Below, in pieces: positions 34,426 through 42,382 of a DNA stretch of 64,000 bases. Location: contig DATETJ010000002.1 of the NCBI GenBank assembly GCA_035283685.1, positions 310,001 through 374,000 on the forward strand, read 5' to 3'. The stretch comes from Candidatus Bathyarchaeia archaeon (GTDB taxonomy: Archaea; Thermoproteota; Bathyarchaeia; Bathyarchaeales; Bathyarchaeaceae). Numbering within the stretch: the stretch's first letter is position 1; each line of letters begins with the position of its first letter. A program made the position numbers and the translations under genes. The notes under the pieces were generated by a model, which ran no database searches, had not been told where the DNA came from, and saw only the letters and a list, made by a program, of their open reading frames with translations.

Positions 34426-35037
34426 TTACCGTTGCCCAAGTCCGGAAGCAATAATGTGCGCTACACGCAACGGCTCTGGAATGTTGCTTCGAGTTGACGT
34501 ATTCTTCAATATGCGTTTGACGGTCTCATTGGAAAGTCCTACTGCATGCACATAGATGGGCTCCTCACCTTCACGAGTGCGCGCCTTGACGACCTTGCCT
34601 GCCTTCTGTATGACTTTCCACCTGTTGTCTGCCTCGGGCAGATGCTGCAATGCCTCCCTTATGTCATTCAAGTCTGGTTTGTCACGTGTGACCGCAATGA
34701 CGGGTAGCTTCGTTTTCTCATGAAGCTCCACGATGTCAACGACGTTAAAGCCTGCAAGTGTCACTCCGTTAATCATGATTACGCGCAGTTGCCGGTAGTG
34801 CGGCGACTCTGTTATCATGTGTGACAGCTTCTCGGTGGCGTCCATGCCGTCTACTCTTGCGGTGGTGTGCATGAAGCCGTCAAGCCATTGGCCGCCTCTA
34901 AAAACCACGCCTACGACGTCAACCACTTCATCTGAGTGTGGTGTGAACACTCCGTCGTCTATGCCTAAGACTCGAATCTCGGGTTTGACCTCACGAATGT
35001 CGCGTTTCTCAGCTTTCTTACGCTTACTTATGTTCAT
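34426..35037 (-). CDS. DUF99 family protein
   Basis: The 203-residue archaeal family protein is recognised by RVLGIDDGVF near residue 23, VVGVVFRGGQWLDG, VIMINGVTLAGFNVVDI, the LPVIAVTRDKPD segment, and the C-terminal PEPLRVAHIIASG. A fold relation to endonuclease V has been proposed for the family, and the early aspartates fit a metal site, but the activity is unproven. Its start overlaps the end of the RNase III-like gene by 14 bases, so it belongs to the minus-strand RNA-processing operon. Confidence 0.88.
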   Translation of the reverse strand: MNISKRKKAEKRDIREVKPEIRVLGIDDGVFTPHSDEVVDVVGVVFRGGQWLDGFMHTTARVDGMDATEKLSHMITESPHYRQLRVIMINGVTLAGFNVVDIVELHEKTKLPVIAVTRDKPDLNDIREALQHLPEADNRWKVIQKAGKVVKARTREGEEPIYVHAVGLSNETVKRILKNTSTRSNIPEPLRVAHIIASGLGQR

Positions 35038-35434
35038 GGCATGCGCCGAGTCTGTGCATAATCTTCAGCAGAAGGGCAGCAAACGCTTCAGCTAGGTCTT
35101 CGCCTTCTGACAACGCTTTGATGCAGTCTTCCATTTCAAGCAGGTCCTGAAGCCAAGCGAAAACAAGCAGCGCCTCAGCCGCGTTTCCACGGGTATGCCT
35201 GTCTACTCGGTGGGGAAGTAGCTTGCGCAGCCCTGACGTTTCGACAGCGTTTGCAAGGACTTGGTTGTTGACTTTAGCGCCCATAGGATGTCCGTGTCTT
35301 TGGGACATAGCCAAAGAGTAGACAAAATTGACGTAGGAGTCGCCTAAGCCAGCAAGATCCTTGTCGAGTAAAATCTCCTCAAAGCTATTGTAACTCTTCA
35401 ATGTAGGCGTTGAGCGAGTCATTTCTTCTGCCAT
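35024..35434 (-). CDS. Small RNase III-like helical protein
   Basis: The 136-residue protein contains LAGLGDSYVNFVYSLA, AKVNNQVLANAVETSGL and HTRGNAAEALLVFAWL. These resemble the helical RNase III endonuclease domain as found in short archaeal proteins annotated as ribonuclease III family. A glycine-aspartate near the N-terminus and the E of NAAEALL could be metal ligands, but the classic ERLEFLGD signature is not present. It overlaps RpoL upstream and DUF99 downstream. Position among Csl4, RpoL and DUF99 suggests an RNA role. The assignment is moderate. Confidence 0.6.
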   Translation of the reverse strand: MAEEMTRSTPTLKSYNSFEEILLDKDLAGLGDSYVNFVYSLAMSQRHGHPMGAKVNNQVLANAVETSGLRKLLPHRVDRHTRGNAAEALLVFAWLQDLLEMEDCIKALSEGEDLAEAFAALLLKIMHRLGACHEHK

Positions 35435-35724
35435 TGTTCAAGCGCTTTTTCAAAACTGACCCGGAATTCCTTGTTGCGATGTCGTATCTTCTCAGCAGCT
35501 TCTTTCAACGCGGTTTCAGGTCTCTTCTCTGGTTTACGTTTCTCCTTCATTCGAACGTGCATTATGGGGTTTGACACCAGTGGATGTTGTACGCTGTAGC
35601 CGCCGACCTCCACAGTCGGGTCTTCAAGCAAGGCTTTCTCAAAGAGATTGCAAAATGTGTGTCCTTCACCAACGATTTCGACGCGCATTTCATCAGTTGT
35701 CTTGCGGAGAATCTTGATTTCCAT
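35419..35724 (-). CDS. rpoL: DNA-directed RNA polymerase subunit L
   Basis: The 101-residue protein (homologue of Rpb11) shows the conserved EIVGEGHTFCNLFEKALLED and the following VGGYSVQHPLVSNP. It pairs with subunit D in the polymerase assembly platform. Its ATG immediately follows the Csl4 stop, and its 3' end overlaps the RNase III-like gene by 16 bases. Confidence 0.95.
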   Translation of the reverse strand: MEIKILRKTTDEMRVEIVGEGHTFCNLFEKALLEDPTVEVGGYSVQHPLVSNPIMHVRMKEKRKPEKRPETALKEAAEKIRHRNKEFRVSFEKALEQWQKK

Positions 35725-36306
35725 CTAGATTTCACCTTTGTCGTAGTCGGCGGCAGTTTTTCTTCTTTCAGAATTGCCACACTCTGGACATCGCATGATA
35801 AACCTCTTCTGTGACAGTGGGTGTCCACAGCGTGAGCAGAAAGAGTAAACCACGCCCAAGTCCTTATCGTTAGTTGTTAAGTGGAAGACTCTGTTCTTGT
35901 CGCTGACCACTCTTGCCCTGACGATGTCGCCCGCCTTGCAAACGTCATACATGCTCTCTACGTAGCGGGGGCTAACGTCTCCTATGTGCAGCAAACCGCT
36001 GAAAAACCCGCTTAACGAGCGGTCACCCACCTGAAAGATCCGTATCGTTGCCTGCTTGTTCTGCACCTCTGAAACCTGGCCAGTCACCGTCGTGCCCACG
36101 TGTGGCACGCTGCTAATGTGGGCTTTGGGATAAACAGTAACCTGTTTGTTCAGTAGATCCATGAGTGCTCTGCCTGTGGCAGCTGAATAAATCGTGCCTT
36201 CGGATTCGTAAGTTCCGGGTCCGGGCGTAAACTCTTCAATCACGCCTAACCGGTCGCCTGGCACTACGATTTGTCCGCTTTTGCGTTTAGCTTGTGGTGA
36301 AGCCAT
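35725..36306 (-). CDS. csl4: Exosome RNA-binding subunit Csl4
   Basis: The 193-residue protein has an N-terminal strand domain (IVVPGDRLGVIEEFTPGPGT), an S1 RNA-binding domain (VGTTVTGQVSEVQNKQATI) and a C-terminal zinc ribbon (CSRCGHPL...CPECG). It caps the archaeal exosome and helps recruit RNA. It lies directly before rpoL and two bases after the methyltransferase gene, an arrangement common in archaea. Confidence 0.94.
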   Translation of the reverse strand: MASPQAKRKSGQIVVPGDRLGVIEEFTPGPGTYESEGTIYSAATGRALMDLLNKQVTVYPKAHISSVPHVGTTVTGQVSEVQNKQATIRIFQVGDRSLSGFFSGLLHIGDVSPRYVESMYDVCKAGDIVRARVVSDKNRVFHLTTNDKDLGVVYSFCSRCGHPLSQKRFIMRCPECGNSERRKTAADYDKGEI

Positions 36307-36308
36307 GA

Positions 36309-36956
36309 TTATTCCTCTTTAACCTCAATTCGATAAAGATCCACATCGACCTCATGTTTACGTTTGGTGTGAAACTCAAACATTCGCGGAATGTCTAGCT
36401 TCATTTGAAATATGCTCGTAACCTTTCCCCCTTTCGACTCAATAAACCTTTTGATGAAAGCCCGAGTGCTCTCTCCGCCTTTGTGAAGCGAGTAGATTCT
36501 GGGCGCTAGCTCCAACGCCTTAAGAAGAAATTCCCTGTCTGCTGTTCTTCTCTGAACACCGAAAGGGGGGTTCTGAAGAACAGTGTCAGATTTGCCACGC
36601 AATACACCGATGTCGCCGACTATCCAGTTCAGTCTCTCTTTTACGTTTAATTTCTCGGCGACTTCCTTGGCTTTTCGTACAGCTAGGACGTCCACGTCAA
36701 CGCCTACTACTTCTCTTGCTCCTATGAACGCGGCGCCTATGGCGAGTCTGCCTGTGCCACAGCCAAGGTCAACAACTGTTTTGCCTAGAATATCGTCATT
36801 AACGTACGCAGCTATGAATAGTATCTCCGAGGCAACATCGACGGGAATGGTGTACTGCTCGAGACGAGCCTTGGGTGACGGATAAGGCTCTACTTGTTGA
36901 AGGACACGTTCCAAGTCTAGTCTTCGAACCAGCCTTTTCTGAGCAGTTGTTCCCAT
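36309..36956 (-). CDS. METTL5-like N6-adenine rRNA methyltransferase
   Basis: The 215-residue SAM-dependent enzyme has motif I VVDLGCGTGRLAIGA, the acidic loop VVGVDVDVLAV, and the catalytic NPPFG within DTVLQNPPFGVQRR, the METTL5 family pattern. The eukaryotic homologue makes m6A in small-subunit rRNA, and the same target is likely here. It begins with ELEQY-like ARLEQYTIP, a substrate-loop hallmark of the family. Its start overlaps the dph2 end by 40 bases; the true start may be a little downstream. Confidence 0.9.
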   Translation of the reverse strand: MGTTAQKRLVRRLDLERVLQQVEPYPSPKARLEQYTIPVDVASEILFIAAYVNDDILGKTVVDLGCGTGRLAIGAAFIGAREVVGVDVDVLAVRKAKEVAEKLNVKERLNWIVGDIGVLRGKSDTVLQNPPFGVQRRTADREFLLKALELAPRIYSLHKGGESTRAFIKRFIESKGGKVTSIFQMKLDIPRMFEFHTKRKHEVDVDLYRIEVKEE

Positions 36957-37930
36957 GTGATTTCTCCAGCTACAACCAAAGCTTCGTTTACGGTCAGAAC
37001 CGGCTTATGAAACCTTGATGCGTCGTCCAAGCTGATACGCGGACACGCTGTGTTGACATAAGCGTCTAGAGTTGGAAACTCCCTCAAACTCTCCGGTGTG
37101 ACTTCTCGTATAGCTAAGAGATAAGATTTCTTTCCAGCCTTCTTCAGTCTATTGCTGATTTGAAGTGCTTTTTCAAGTCGTCTCTGTCCGCTTTTTAAGC
37201 CAACCAGAATGCCCACACGTTCGCCGTGAACCGCCGCTCTAATGCTTGCCCAGCGTTGTTTCCTAATTCGTTCAGCCTCAGAATCAACTGAATAGGCTCT
37301 TTCCTCATAGGGATCAGCGACAACGACGGGTTTCGACGTGGCTAAAGCCACACCAATCGCGTGAAACCTGCCCCCACCAGCAAAGAGAAAGCAGTCCACA
37401 TCCTCTGCAACGGCGTCCGCGTTGCTGTAATCGCACCCAATAACTTGGCCTGCATACTTAAGTCTGCCAGCATCGCCGACGGCAACGCTTTTTCCAGCTT
37501 TCAAGAGCATCCTCTCGGCTTCATCCAATTGGTCAACATGTTGAACTGTTGTCACAAGCCCGATGCGTTTCCATGCTTTGAGAAGAGGCAGAGCCTTTTT
37601 CACTGCAGTCTCTAAACGAAGAGTCGCCTTGGTTTCGATGTAGACCACTGATACACGTTCATGTTTGCCTCTATGCATTGAGCTGTGTCCAAAATGAATA
37701 ACCAAGTCAACGTTCAGGTCGTCTGCCTCTTCAAGTGCCAAGTCGCATGCGCCGTAGCAAGGGTCCGCTGAAACGATGACCTGTGCGCCTGTTTCCTCAA
37801 CTGCCTCTGCCAATCGTGGACCTTGAGGCTTCAAGCCCTCAGGCAGCTGGATAAGAACCCGCTTGGCATTGTGCTTTCTCACTTCTTCCTTTACTCTTGC
37901 TTCCTCGAAATCAAAGATAGAGGGCTTCAA
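36917..37930 (-). CDS. dph2: Diphthamide biosynthesis enzyme Dph2
   Basis: The 337-residue enzyme is a non-classical radical-SAM protein that transfers the 3-amino-3-carboxypropyl group to a histidine of elongation factor 2. The three cysteines that hold the 4Fe-4S cluster lie in DPCYGACDLAL, in VIGCDYSNA and in NTACPRISLDD. The N-terminal RVLIQLPEGLKPQG is typical. It is the first gene of the minus-strand Dph2-METTL5-Csl4-RpoL cluster. Confidence 0.95.
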   Translation of the reverse strand: MKPSIFDFEEARVKEEVRKHNAKRVLIQLPEGLKPQGPRLAEAVEETGAQVIVSADPCYGACDLALEEADDLNVDLVIHFGHSSMHRGKHERVSVVYIETKATLRLETAVKKALPLLKAWKRIGLVTTVQHVDQLDEAERMLLKAGKSVAVGDAGRLKYAGQVIGCDYSNADAVAEDVDCFLFAGGGRFHAIGVALATSKPVVVADPYEERAYSVDSEAERIRKQRWASIRAAVHGERVGILVGLKSGQRRLEKALQISNRLKKAGKKSYLLAIREVTPESLREFPTLDAYVNTACPRISLDDASRFHKPVLTVNEALVVAGEITWEQLLRKGWFED

Positions 37931-37972
37931 GAAACACTACCAGGCTCTGACGGAAAGAAACAGCTTAGCAGT

Positions 37973-40438
37973 TTACTCTTCCCATTCAGGGTTCCATTCA
38001 GACTCAGGCTTGACCTTCTTTGATGGTCGTCCTAGGCTTTCTTTAATTTCGCTTAGACGTTCCAGCAGTATCTTTTGTTCAAGGCTGGCTACCCACTGGC
38101 GGGTTCGGACAACAACATCGTTGTTCACAGAGATGCTGTCAATGCCATTGCGCACGAGAAATTCAGCAAAGTCAGGCAGGTTTGATGGCCCTTCACCACA
38201 TATGGACACTGTTACTCCTTTTTGATGCGCAACCTTGATCAAATGTGCAATCATTCGTTTGATCGCGGGGTCACGTTCATCAAAATAACCCATCAAACCG
38301 AGCCTTTCCGAGTCTCTGTCAATCATCAAGACGCCTTGGGTTAAGTCGTTGGAGCCTATGCTGAAGCCGTCGCACAGCTTCGAGAACTCGTCGGCCATGA
38401 TGCAGATGGCTGGCGTTTCCGCCATGAACCATACTTGAAAGTCTTTGCCGCGTTCCAAGCCTTCCTTCTTCATGATGTCGAGGCATTTTTTGGCTTCCCA
38501 AAGCGTTCGAATCATTGGAAGCATGATCCAGACGTTTGTTAGCCCCCATTCCTCTCGGCACTTGCGTATGGCTTTGCATTCGAGCAAGAATGCTTTCTCG
38601 TACCACTGGCTAATGTAACGGCTCGCTCCTCGCCAGCCCAGCATTGGGTTGGCCTCAACGATCTCGTACTTGTCGCCGCCCTTCAATTCACGATACTCAT
38701 TGGTTTTGAAGTCGCTGAGCCGCACAACTAGGGGGCGAGGGTGAATAGCCTTTGCCACAGTGGCCACACCATCAGCCAACTTGTTGACAAACTCGTCGCC
38801 TCTGCCTGTTTCAAGCAGGTAAACCGGGTGATCGCCTATGTGACTGGCAAGGATGAATTCAATGCGCATAAGGCCGATTCCATCAAACGGAAGATGCTTG
38901 TACTCTTCTATCTTCTCTGGGACACCGAGGTTCATGTAAATCTTTGTGGCAGTTATCGGTGCAGATTCAAGCGTGACTCCGCCTGCGGAGACTGTGGACA
39001 TGATCGAGGCTGGTCCGGGCGCCTCAGGCATGGCAAGCTTACCTTCGTAGACCACGCCGCTTCTGGCGTCAACCGTGTATTCGCGGCCAGTAACCATAGT
39101 TTTTGTGGCGTTTTCCGCGGCAACAATGCATGGTATGCCGAGTTCACGGCTAACTATCGCAGCGTGACATGTGACGCCTCCTCTTTCTGTGACAATGGCT
39201 CCAGCCATTTTCATGTATGGCACATAGTCAGGGTTAGTCATTTCAGTTACAAGTATGTCGCCTTTCTGCATAAGATTTGATGCGTCTTCGGGCGTGAAAA
39301 CAATCTTGGCTACGCCAGCACCTACGTCTCGCCTTCCAGTTGCTATTCCTTTGGCAACAACTCTCATGCCGGTCTGAGTGGGTAGTAGGGTTGGTTTTGA
39401 GATTTCGGCAGTGGGTATCCGCGATTTTGAGGTCCAAACAGTCTCAGGTCTCGACTGCACAATGAAAACGTTTTTTGGAAAAGTCAAGTCTCGGTCAATT
39501 GCCCACTCGATGTCTTGCGGCTTTCCGTAGTGTTCTTCAATGCGCTTTGCTGTCTCGGCCAGTTTTATAGTTTCTTCATCAGTGAGGCTAGCTTGTTCTT
39601 GCCTTTCAACGGGTACCGTTGCATGAATCGTTTCTCCAGCCTTTGGGTCACGAATATATTCCACTGTCTTCTTGGCAATTCTCCTATCAGTGATCTTAAG
39701 GGTATTCTTATCTACGCTAAAGTTGTCGGGAGTTACTGCTCCAGACACGATTGATTCGCCCAATCCCCAGTTGGCCTCGATTACAATTTGATTTGCGTCG
39801 CCAGTGTCGGGGTTTATTGTAAACGTAACGCCTGCAACCTTCGAATTAACCATTTTTTGGACGCCTACGCTTATGAGAACTTCTTCATGTTTGAACCCTT
39901 TTTGATCCCGATAGAATATGGCGCGGGGTGTAAACAGGCTAGACCAGCAATTCCTAGTCTTCTCGATTAGTCCATCTGCGCCTTTAACATTCAAATACGT
40001 TTCCTGTTGACCTGCAAATGATGCGTCTGGTAAGTCTTCGGCTGTGGCGCTTGATCGAACTGCCACGAACACCTCCGCTATACCAGTTTTCTCTTCGAGT
40101 CCCTCATACGCGGCTCTTATCGCCTTCTCGATGTCAGCAGGCATCGGCGTGGACTCGATTATTTTTCGAACCTCTTTCGAAGCCTTCTCGTACTGCTTTG
40201 GGTCATCAGGGTCAGTGACAGTTTCCTCAATCGTCCTGTAGATTTTTTCAGCTATGCCTGTTTTTGTGATAAACTCGTGATAAGCTTGGGCTGTTATGGC
40301 GAAACCAGGCGGTACAGGAATTTTGGCTCGTAGCATTTCGCCGAGGTTGGCGTTTTTTCCGCCTACTAGCGGTATGTCTTCTTTGCCCAGCTCCTCAAAC
40401 CAGAGAATGTGTTTTTCTTTACGCGGTGGAGGCAACAA
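37973..40438 (-). CDS. ppsA: Phosphoenolpyruvate synthase
   Basis: The 821-residue enzyme converts pyruvate, ATP and water to PEP, AMP and phosphate. It has the N-terminal ATP-binding domain (VGGKNANLGEML, VRSSATAEDLPDASFAGQQ), the phosphohistidine domain (ERGGVTCHAAIVSRELGIP), and the C-terminal PEP/pyruvate TIM barrel ending ICGEGPSN. The start is TTG 40438, decided by GAGGTGA four bases upstream, with a second TTG immediately after. With PorAB it links acetyl-CoA and pyruvate to gluconeogenesis. Confidence 0.97.
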   Translation of the reverse strand: MLPPPRKEKHILWFEELGKEDIPLVGGKNANLGEMLRAKIPVPPGFAITAQAYHEFITKTGIAEKIYRTIEETVTDPDDPKQYEKASKEVRKIIESTPMPADIEKAIRAAYEGLEEKTGIAEVFVAVRSSATAEDLPDASFAGQQETYLNVKGADGLIEKTRNCWSSLFTPRAIFYRDQKGFKHEEVLISVGVQKMVNSKVAGVTFTINPDTGDANQIVIEANWGLGESIVSGAVTPDNFSVDKNTLKITDRRIAKKTVEYIRDPKAGETIHATVPVERQEQASLTDEETIKLAETAKRIEEHYGKPQDIEWAIDRDLTFPKNVFIVQSRPETVWTSKSRIPTAEISKPTLLPTQTGMRVVAKGIATGRRDVGAGVAKIVFTPEDASNLMQKGDILVTEMTNPDYVPYMKMAGAIVTERGGVTCHAAIVSRELGIPCIVAAENATKTMVTGREYTVDARSGVVYEGKLAMPEAPGPASIMSTVSAGGVTLESAPITATKIYMNLGVPEKIEEYKHLPFDGIGLMRIEFILASHIGDHPVYLLETGRGDEFVNKLADGVATVAKAIHPRPLVVRLSDFKTNEYRELKGGDKYEIVEANPMLGWRGASRYISQWYEKAFLLECKAIRKCREEWGLTNVWIMLPMIRTLWEAKKCLDIMKKEGLERGKDFQVWFMAETPAICIMADEFSKLCDGFSIGSNDLTQGVLMIDRDSERLGLMGYFDERDPAIKRMIAHLIKVAHQKGVTVSICGEGPSNLPDFAEFLVRNGIDSISVNNDVVVRTRQWVASLEQKILLERLSEIKESLGRPSKKVKPESEWNPEWEE

Positions 40439-40465
40439 TGTTCACCTCTCTTAGACCTGTGTAGG

Positions 40466-40963
40466 TCAATTCGGTGTTTTTTCGATAACTATGCGGCATG
40501 GGACTGGTAGCTTGGCCTGTCCTCTTTGTAGAGCTTCCTTTGCCACTTCAACTGCGTTTTCGTTGACGCCGATTTCGATTATGGGCTGCCCGACTTTGAC
40601 TCTGGCAGCTATGCCAATGGGTTTGCCGAAGGCTTTTCGCATGCCGTCTTGAAGTCGGTCGGCGTGTGCACCAAAGATCATCTTGTTCTCACGCAGTATC
40701 GTGTGAGGGTAGGGCACGACTCGCAAAACGTAGGCGTTTGCCAACTTGGTCATAAGAACACGGTTAGATGCCACTCGTGCAGCTTCAAGCGCGTTGTGGC
40801 GAATCTGCACCGCACCTGTGGCTATCAACCGAGCCTGCATTGAGAAGCTTGCCTTTGTGTCGCCCATTGTGAACTTGGTAATCTTCGATGGAGGGGATGC
40901 TCTAATGTACTCTTTCCGCGTGTAGGGAGCGCCTTTGACCGCTCGGTAGTTTTTCGCTTTCAT
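40466..40963 (-). CDS. rpl10e: Ribosomal protein L10e (uL16)
   Basis: The 165-residue large-subunit protein shows GAPYTRKEYIRASPPSKI, IRHNALEAARVASNRVL, VVPYPHTILRENKMIFGAHADR split by a short turn, and GKPIGIAARV. It binds near the peptidyl transferase centre and the A-site finger. A TATA box, TTTAAATATA on the minus strand around 41008-40999, predicts a leader of about 12 nt. ppsA follows in the same direction after 27 bp. Confidence 0.95.
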   Translation of the reverse strand: MKAKNYRAVKGAPYTRKEYIRASPPSKITKFTMGDTKASFSMQARLIATGAVQIRHNALEAARVASNRVLMTKLANAYVLRVVPYPHTILRENKMIFGAHADRLQDGMRKAFGKPIGIAARVKVGQPIIEIGVNENAVEVAKEALQRGQAKLPVPCRIVIEKTPN

Positions 40964-40998
40964 AAAGCCATCCCATCTTCACGCATACGAGTGCATTA

Positions 40999-41008
40999 TA
41001 TTTAAACC
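40999..41008 (-). promoter_or_regulatory. TATA box of L10e gene
   Basis: TTTAAATATA on the minus strand lies about 40 bp before the ATG at 40963. Confidence 0.55.
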
Positions 41009-41084
41009 ATTTGTTGAGAACTTCAACTTAAAAGAAATATGAATTAGAGCTATGTTTAGAGAAAGATTAGCCCATAAATGGTTC

Positions 41085-41600
41085 TTAGGGAAAGTCGCCT
41101 TTCAACCAAGTCTTGGCAAGCTGGCTGAAGTTTGGAAAGACCTTTCTTAGAATCGGTATGTACATCATTATTTCGTCATGGGTCATGTCCTGAAACTGGT
41201 ATTCACCCATGTAAGGCGAAGGCTCACCTTCCCGCGTGATAAATTCAATGTGCATGAATGGGTCGCCGCGTTTGATTGTTATGGACTTCCGATCATTGCT
41301 CAAATTGACTAGTTCAAGGGCAAGGCGGCCGACGAAGCCGCTGTGGACTTTGGCGGCGTTTAGGAATGATAAGCCCATGCGCCCGTACCGGCTCTTAGCG
41401 GTAAGGTGCGCTACATATTCCGGTGGCGTGAAAACAACCTCATTGGAATTGATGTTGCGGTGTTCCAAATACTGCAATGTAGCTTCTTCTTTGACAGTTA
41501 AGACGTAGCTGTCGCCGTCGAGAAGACGGTAATCATACGGGTAAATGATCTTGTGATTTTCGATTAGTTCAATGAGCTTGTTCTTGCCGACTATGCACAT
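41085..41600 (-). CDS. dcd: dCTP deaminase / dUTPase-fold nucleotide hydrolase
   Basis: The 171-residue trimeric-type enzyme has LLDGDSYVLTV early, then VAHLTAKSRYGRMGLSFL, AAKVHSGFVGRLALELVNLS and MHIEFI, the dUTPase/dCTP deaminase fold signature. Members deaminate dCTP to dUTP or hydrolyse dUTP, keeping uracil out of DNA and supplying dTMP precursors. Which of the two it does is not certain. ATG 41600 is preferred because GGTG precedes it by seven bases and the likely TATA box (41642-41650) is too close to the upstream ATG at 41636. Confidence 0.85.
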   Translation of the reverse strand: MCIVGKNKLIELIENHKIIYPYDYRLLDGDSYVLTVKEEATLQYLEHRNINSNEVVFTPPEYVAHLTAKSRYGRMGLSFLNAAKVHSGFVGRLALELVNLSNDRKSITIKRGDPFMHIEFITREGEPSPYMGEYQFQDMTHDEIMMYIPILRKVFPNFSQLAKTWLKGDFP

Positions 41601-41641
41601 GCGCTTGCACCTTAAGCCTTCTGCATTAAGACACATCTGAA

Positions 41642-41690
41642 CTATATTTGATTTGTTAGCATGATAGGTTAAACTCCAACGGTTTATATG
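41642..41690. promoter_or_regulatory. Divergent promoters for dcd and the sulfur/Fe-S operon
   Basis: CAAATATAG on the minus strand (41650-41642) serves dcd. TTTATATG on the plus strand (41683-41690) serves the tusA operon and predicts a transcript start near 41710, with a leader of about 29 nt. Confidence 0.55.
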
Positions 41691-41738
41691 TATGAGAAAT
41701 ATTATGTTAAATTTTCACAAGCCAAGGAAGTGTGTGCT

Positions 41739-41981
41739 ATGCCCGAGAAGGTTCAGCCAAATCGAACATTAGACTGCTTGGGGCTCTTTTGTCCTGAACC
41801 CGTTTTCAGAGTACGCATGGAGCTAGACAACATGAAAGTCGGCGAGACACTCGAGGTTCTTGCGGACGACCCAGCTGCTGAGGAAGATATAAAGAGCCTC
41901 TGCAAACGCTTGGAGCAGCAGATTCTGAGCATGAATAAAGAGGGCAACACACTTCGATTTGTGATAAGAAAGGTGAAATAA
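41739..41981 (+). CDS. tusA: TusA-like sulfur carrier protein
   Basis: The 80-residue protein carries the TusA signature LDCLGLFCPEPVFRVRMEL, in which the cysteine of the CPxP motif accepts persulfide sulfur. The rest (KVGETLEVLADDPAAEEDI, TLRFVIRKVK) completes the small two-layer fold. The frame is open from ATG 41688, but that codon lies inside the TATA box, so ATG 41739 is used. It is the first gene of a plus-strand operon with DsrE-like, IscS-like and IscU proteins, and should relay sulfur within that set. Confidence 0.9.
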   Translation: MPEKVQPNRTLDCLGLFCPEPVFRVRMELDNMKVGETLEVLADDPAAEEDIKSLCKRLEQQILSMNKEGNTLRFVIRKVK

Positions 41982-41998
41982 GGAGGAAAAATCCAAGA

Positions 41999-42367
41999 AT
42001 GAATGCCAAAAAGAAGATTCTCTACGTGCAGACAAGTGGTGTCGACACGCCTGAGCGAACTTACGCACCGTTTATATTGGCTGCCACAGCGGCTGCTATG
42101 GGCTTAGATACCACAGTCTATTTTGTCATAAAGGGCATAACGGTAGTCAAGAAAGGCGCGGCTGAACAAGTAAAAATTGGTCAGTTCCCAACGTTAAGGC
42201 AAGTGATGGATCAAGCCATCAAAGCTGGCGTCAAGCTTGCGGTGTGCGAGCAAAGTTGCATGCTACTTGACATTGCTCGCGGAGACTTCATACCTGAAGC
42301 TAAAGTGGTTGGCGCTGCCACCCTAAACGATTTGGCTCTAGATGCTGACGTCGTGTTGTGTTTCTAG
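41999..42367 (+). CDS. DsrE-like sulfur relay protein
   Basis: The 122-residue protein resembles the DsrE/DsrF-like family. An N-terminal strand KKILYVQTSGVDTPERTY is followed by helices, then VKLAVCEQSCMLLDI with two cysteines at the position of the sulfur-binding residue, and a final strand DADVVLCF. GGAGG precedes the ATG by about 12 bases. Between tusA and iscS it is a probable persulfide carrier or reductase partner. Confidence 0.85.
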   Translation: MNAKKKILYVQTSGVDTPERTYAPFILAATAAAMGLDTTVYFVIKGITVVKKGAAEQVKIGQFPTLRQVMDQAIKAGVKLAVCEQSCMLLDIARGDFIPEAKVVGAATLNDLALDADVVLCF

Positions 42368-42382
42368 AGGTCTGAGCCCAAG

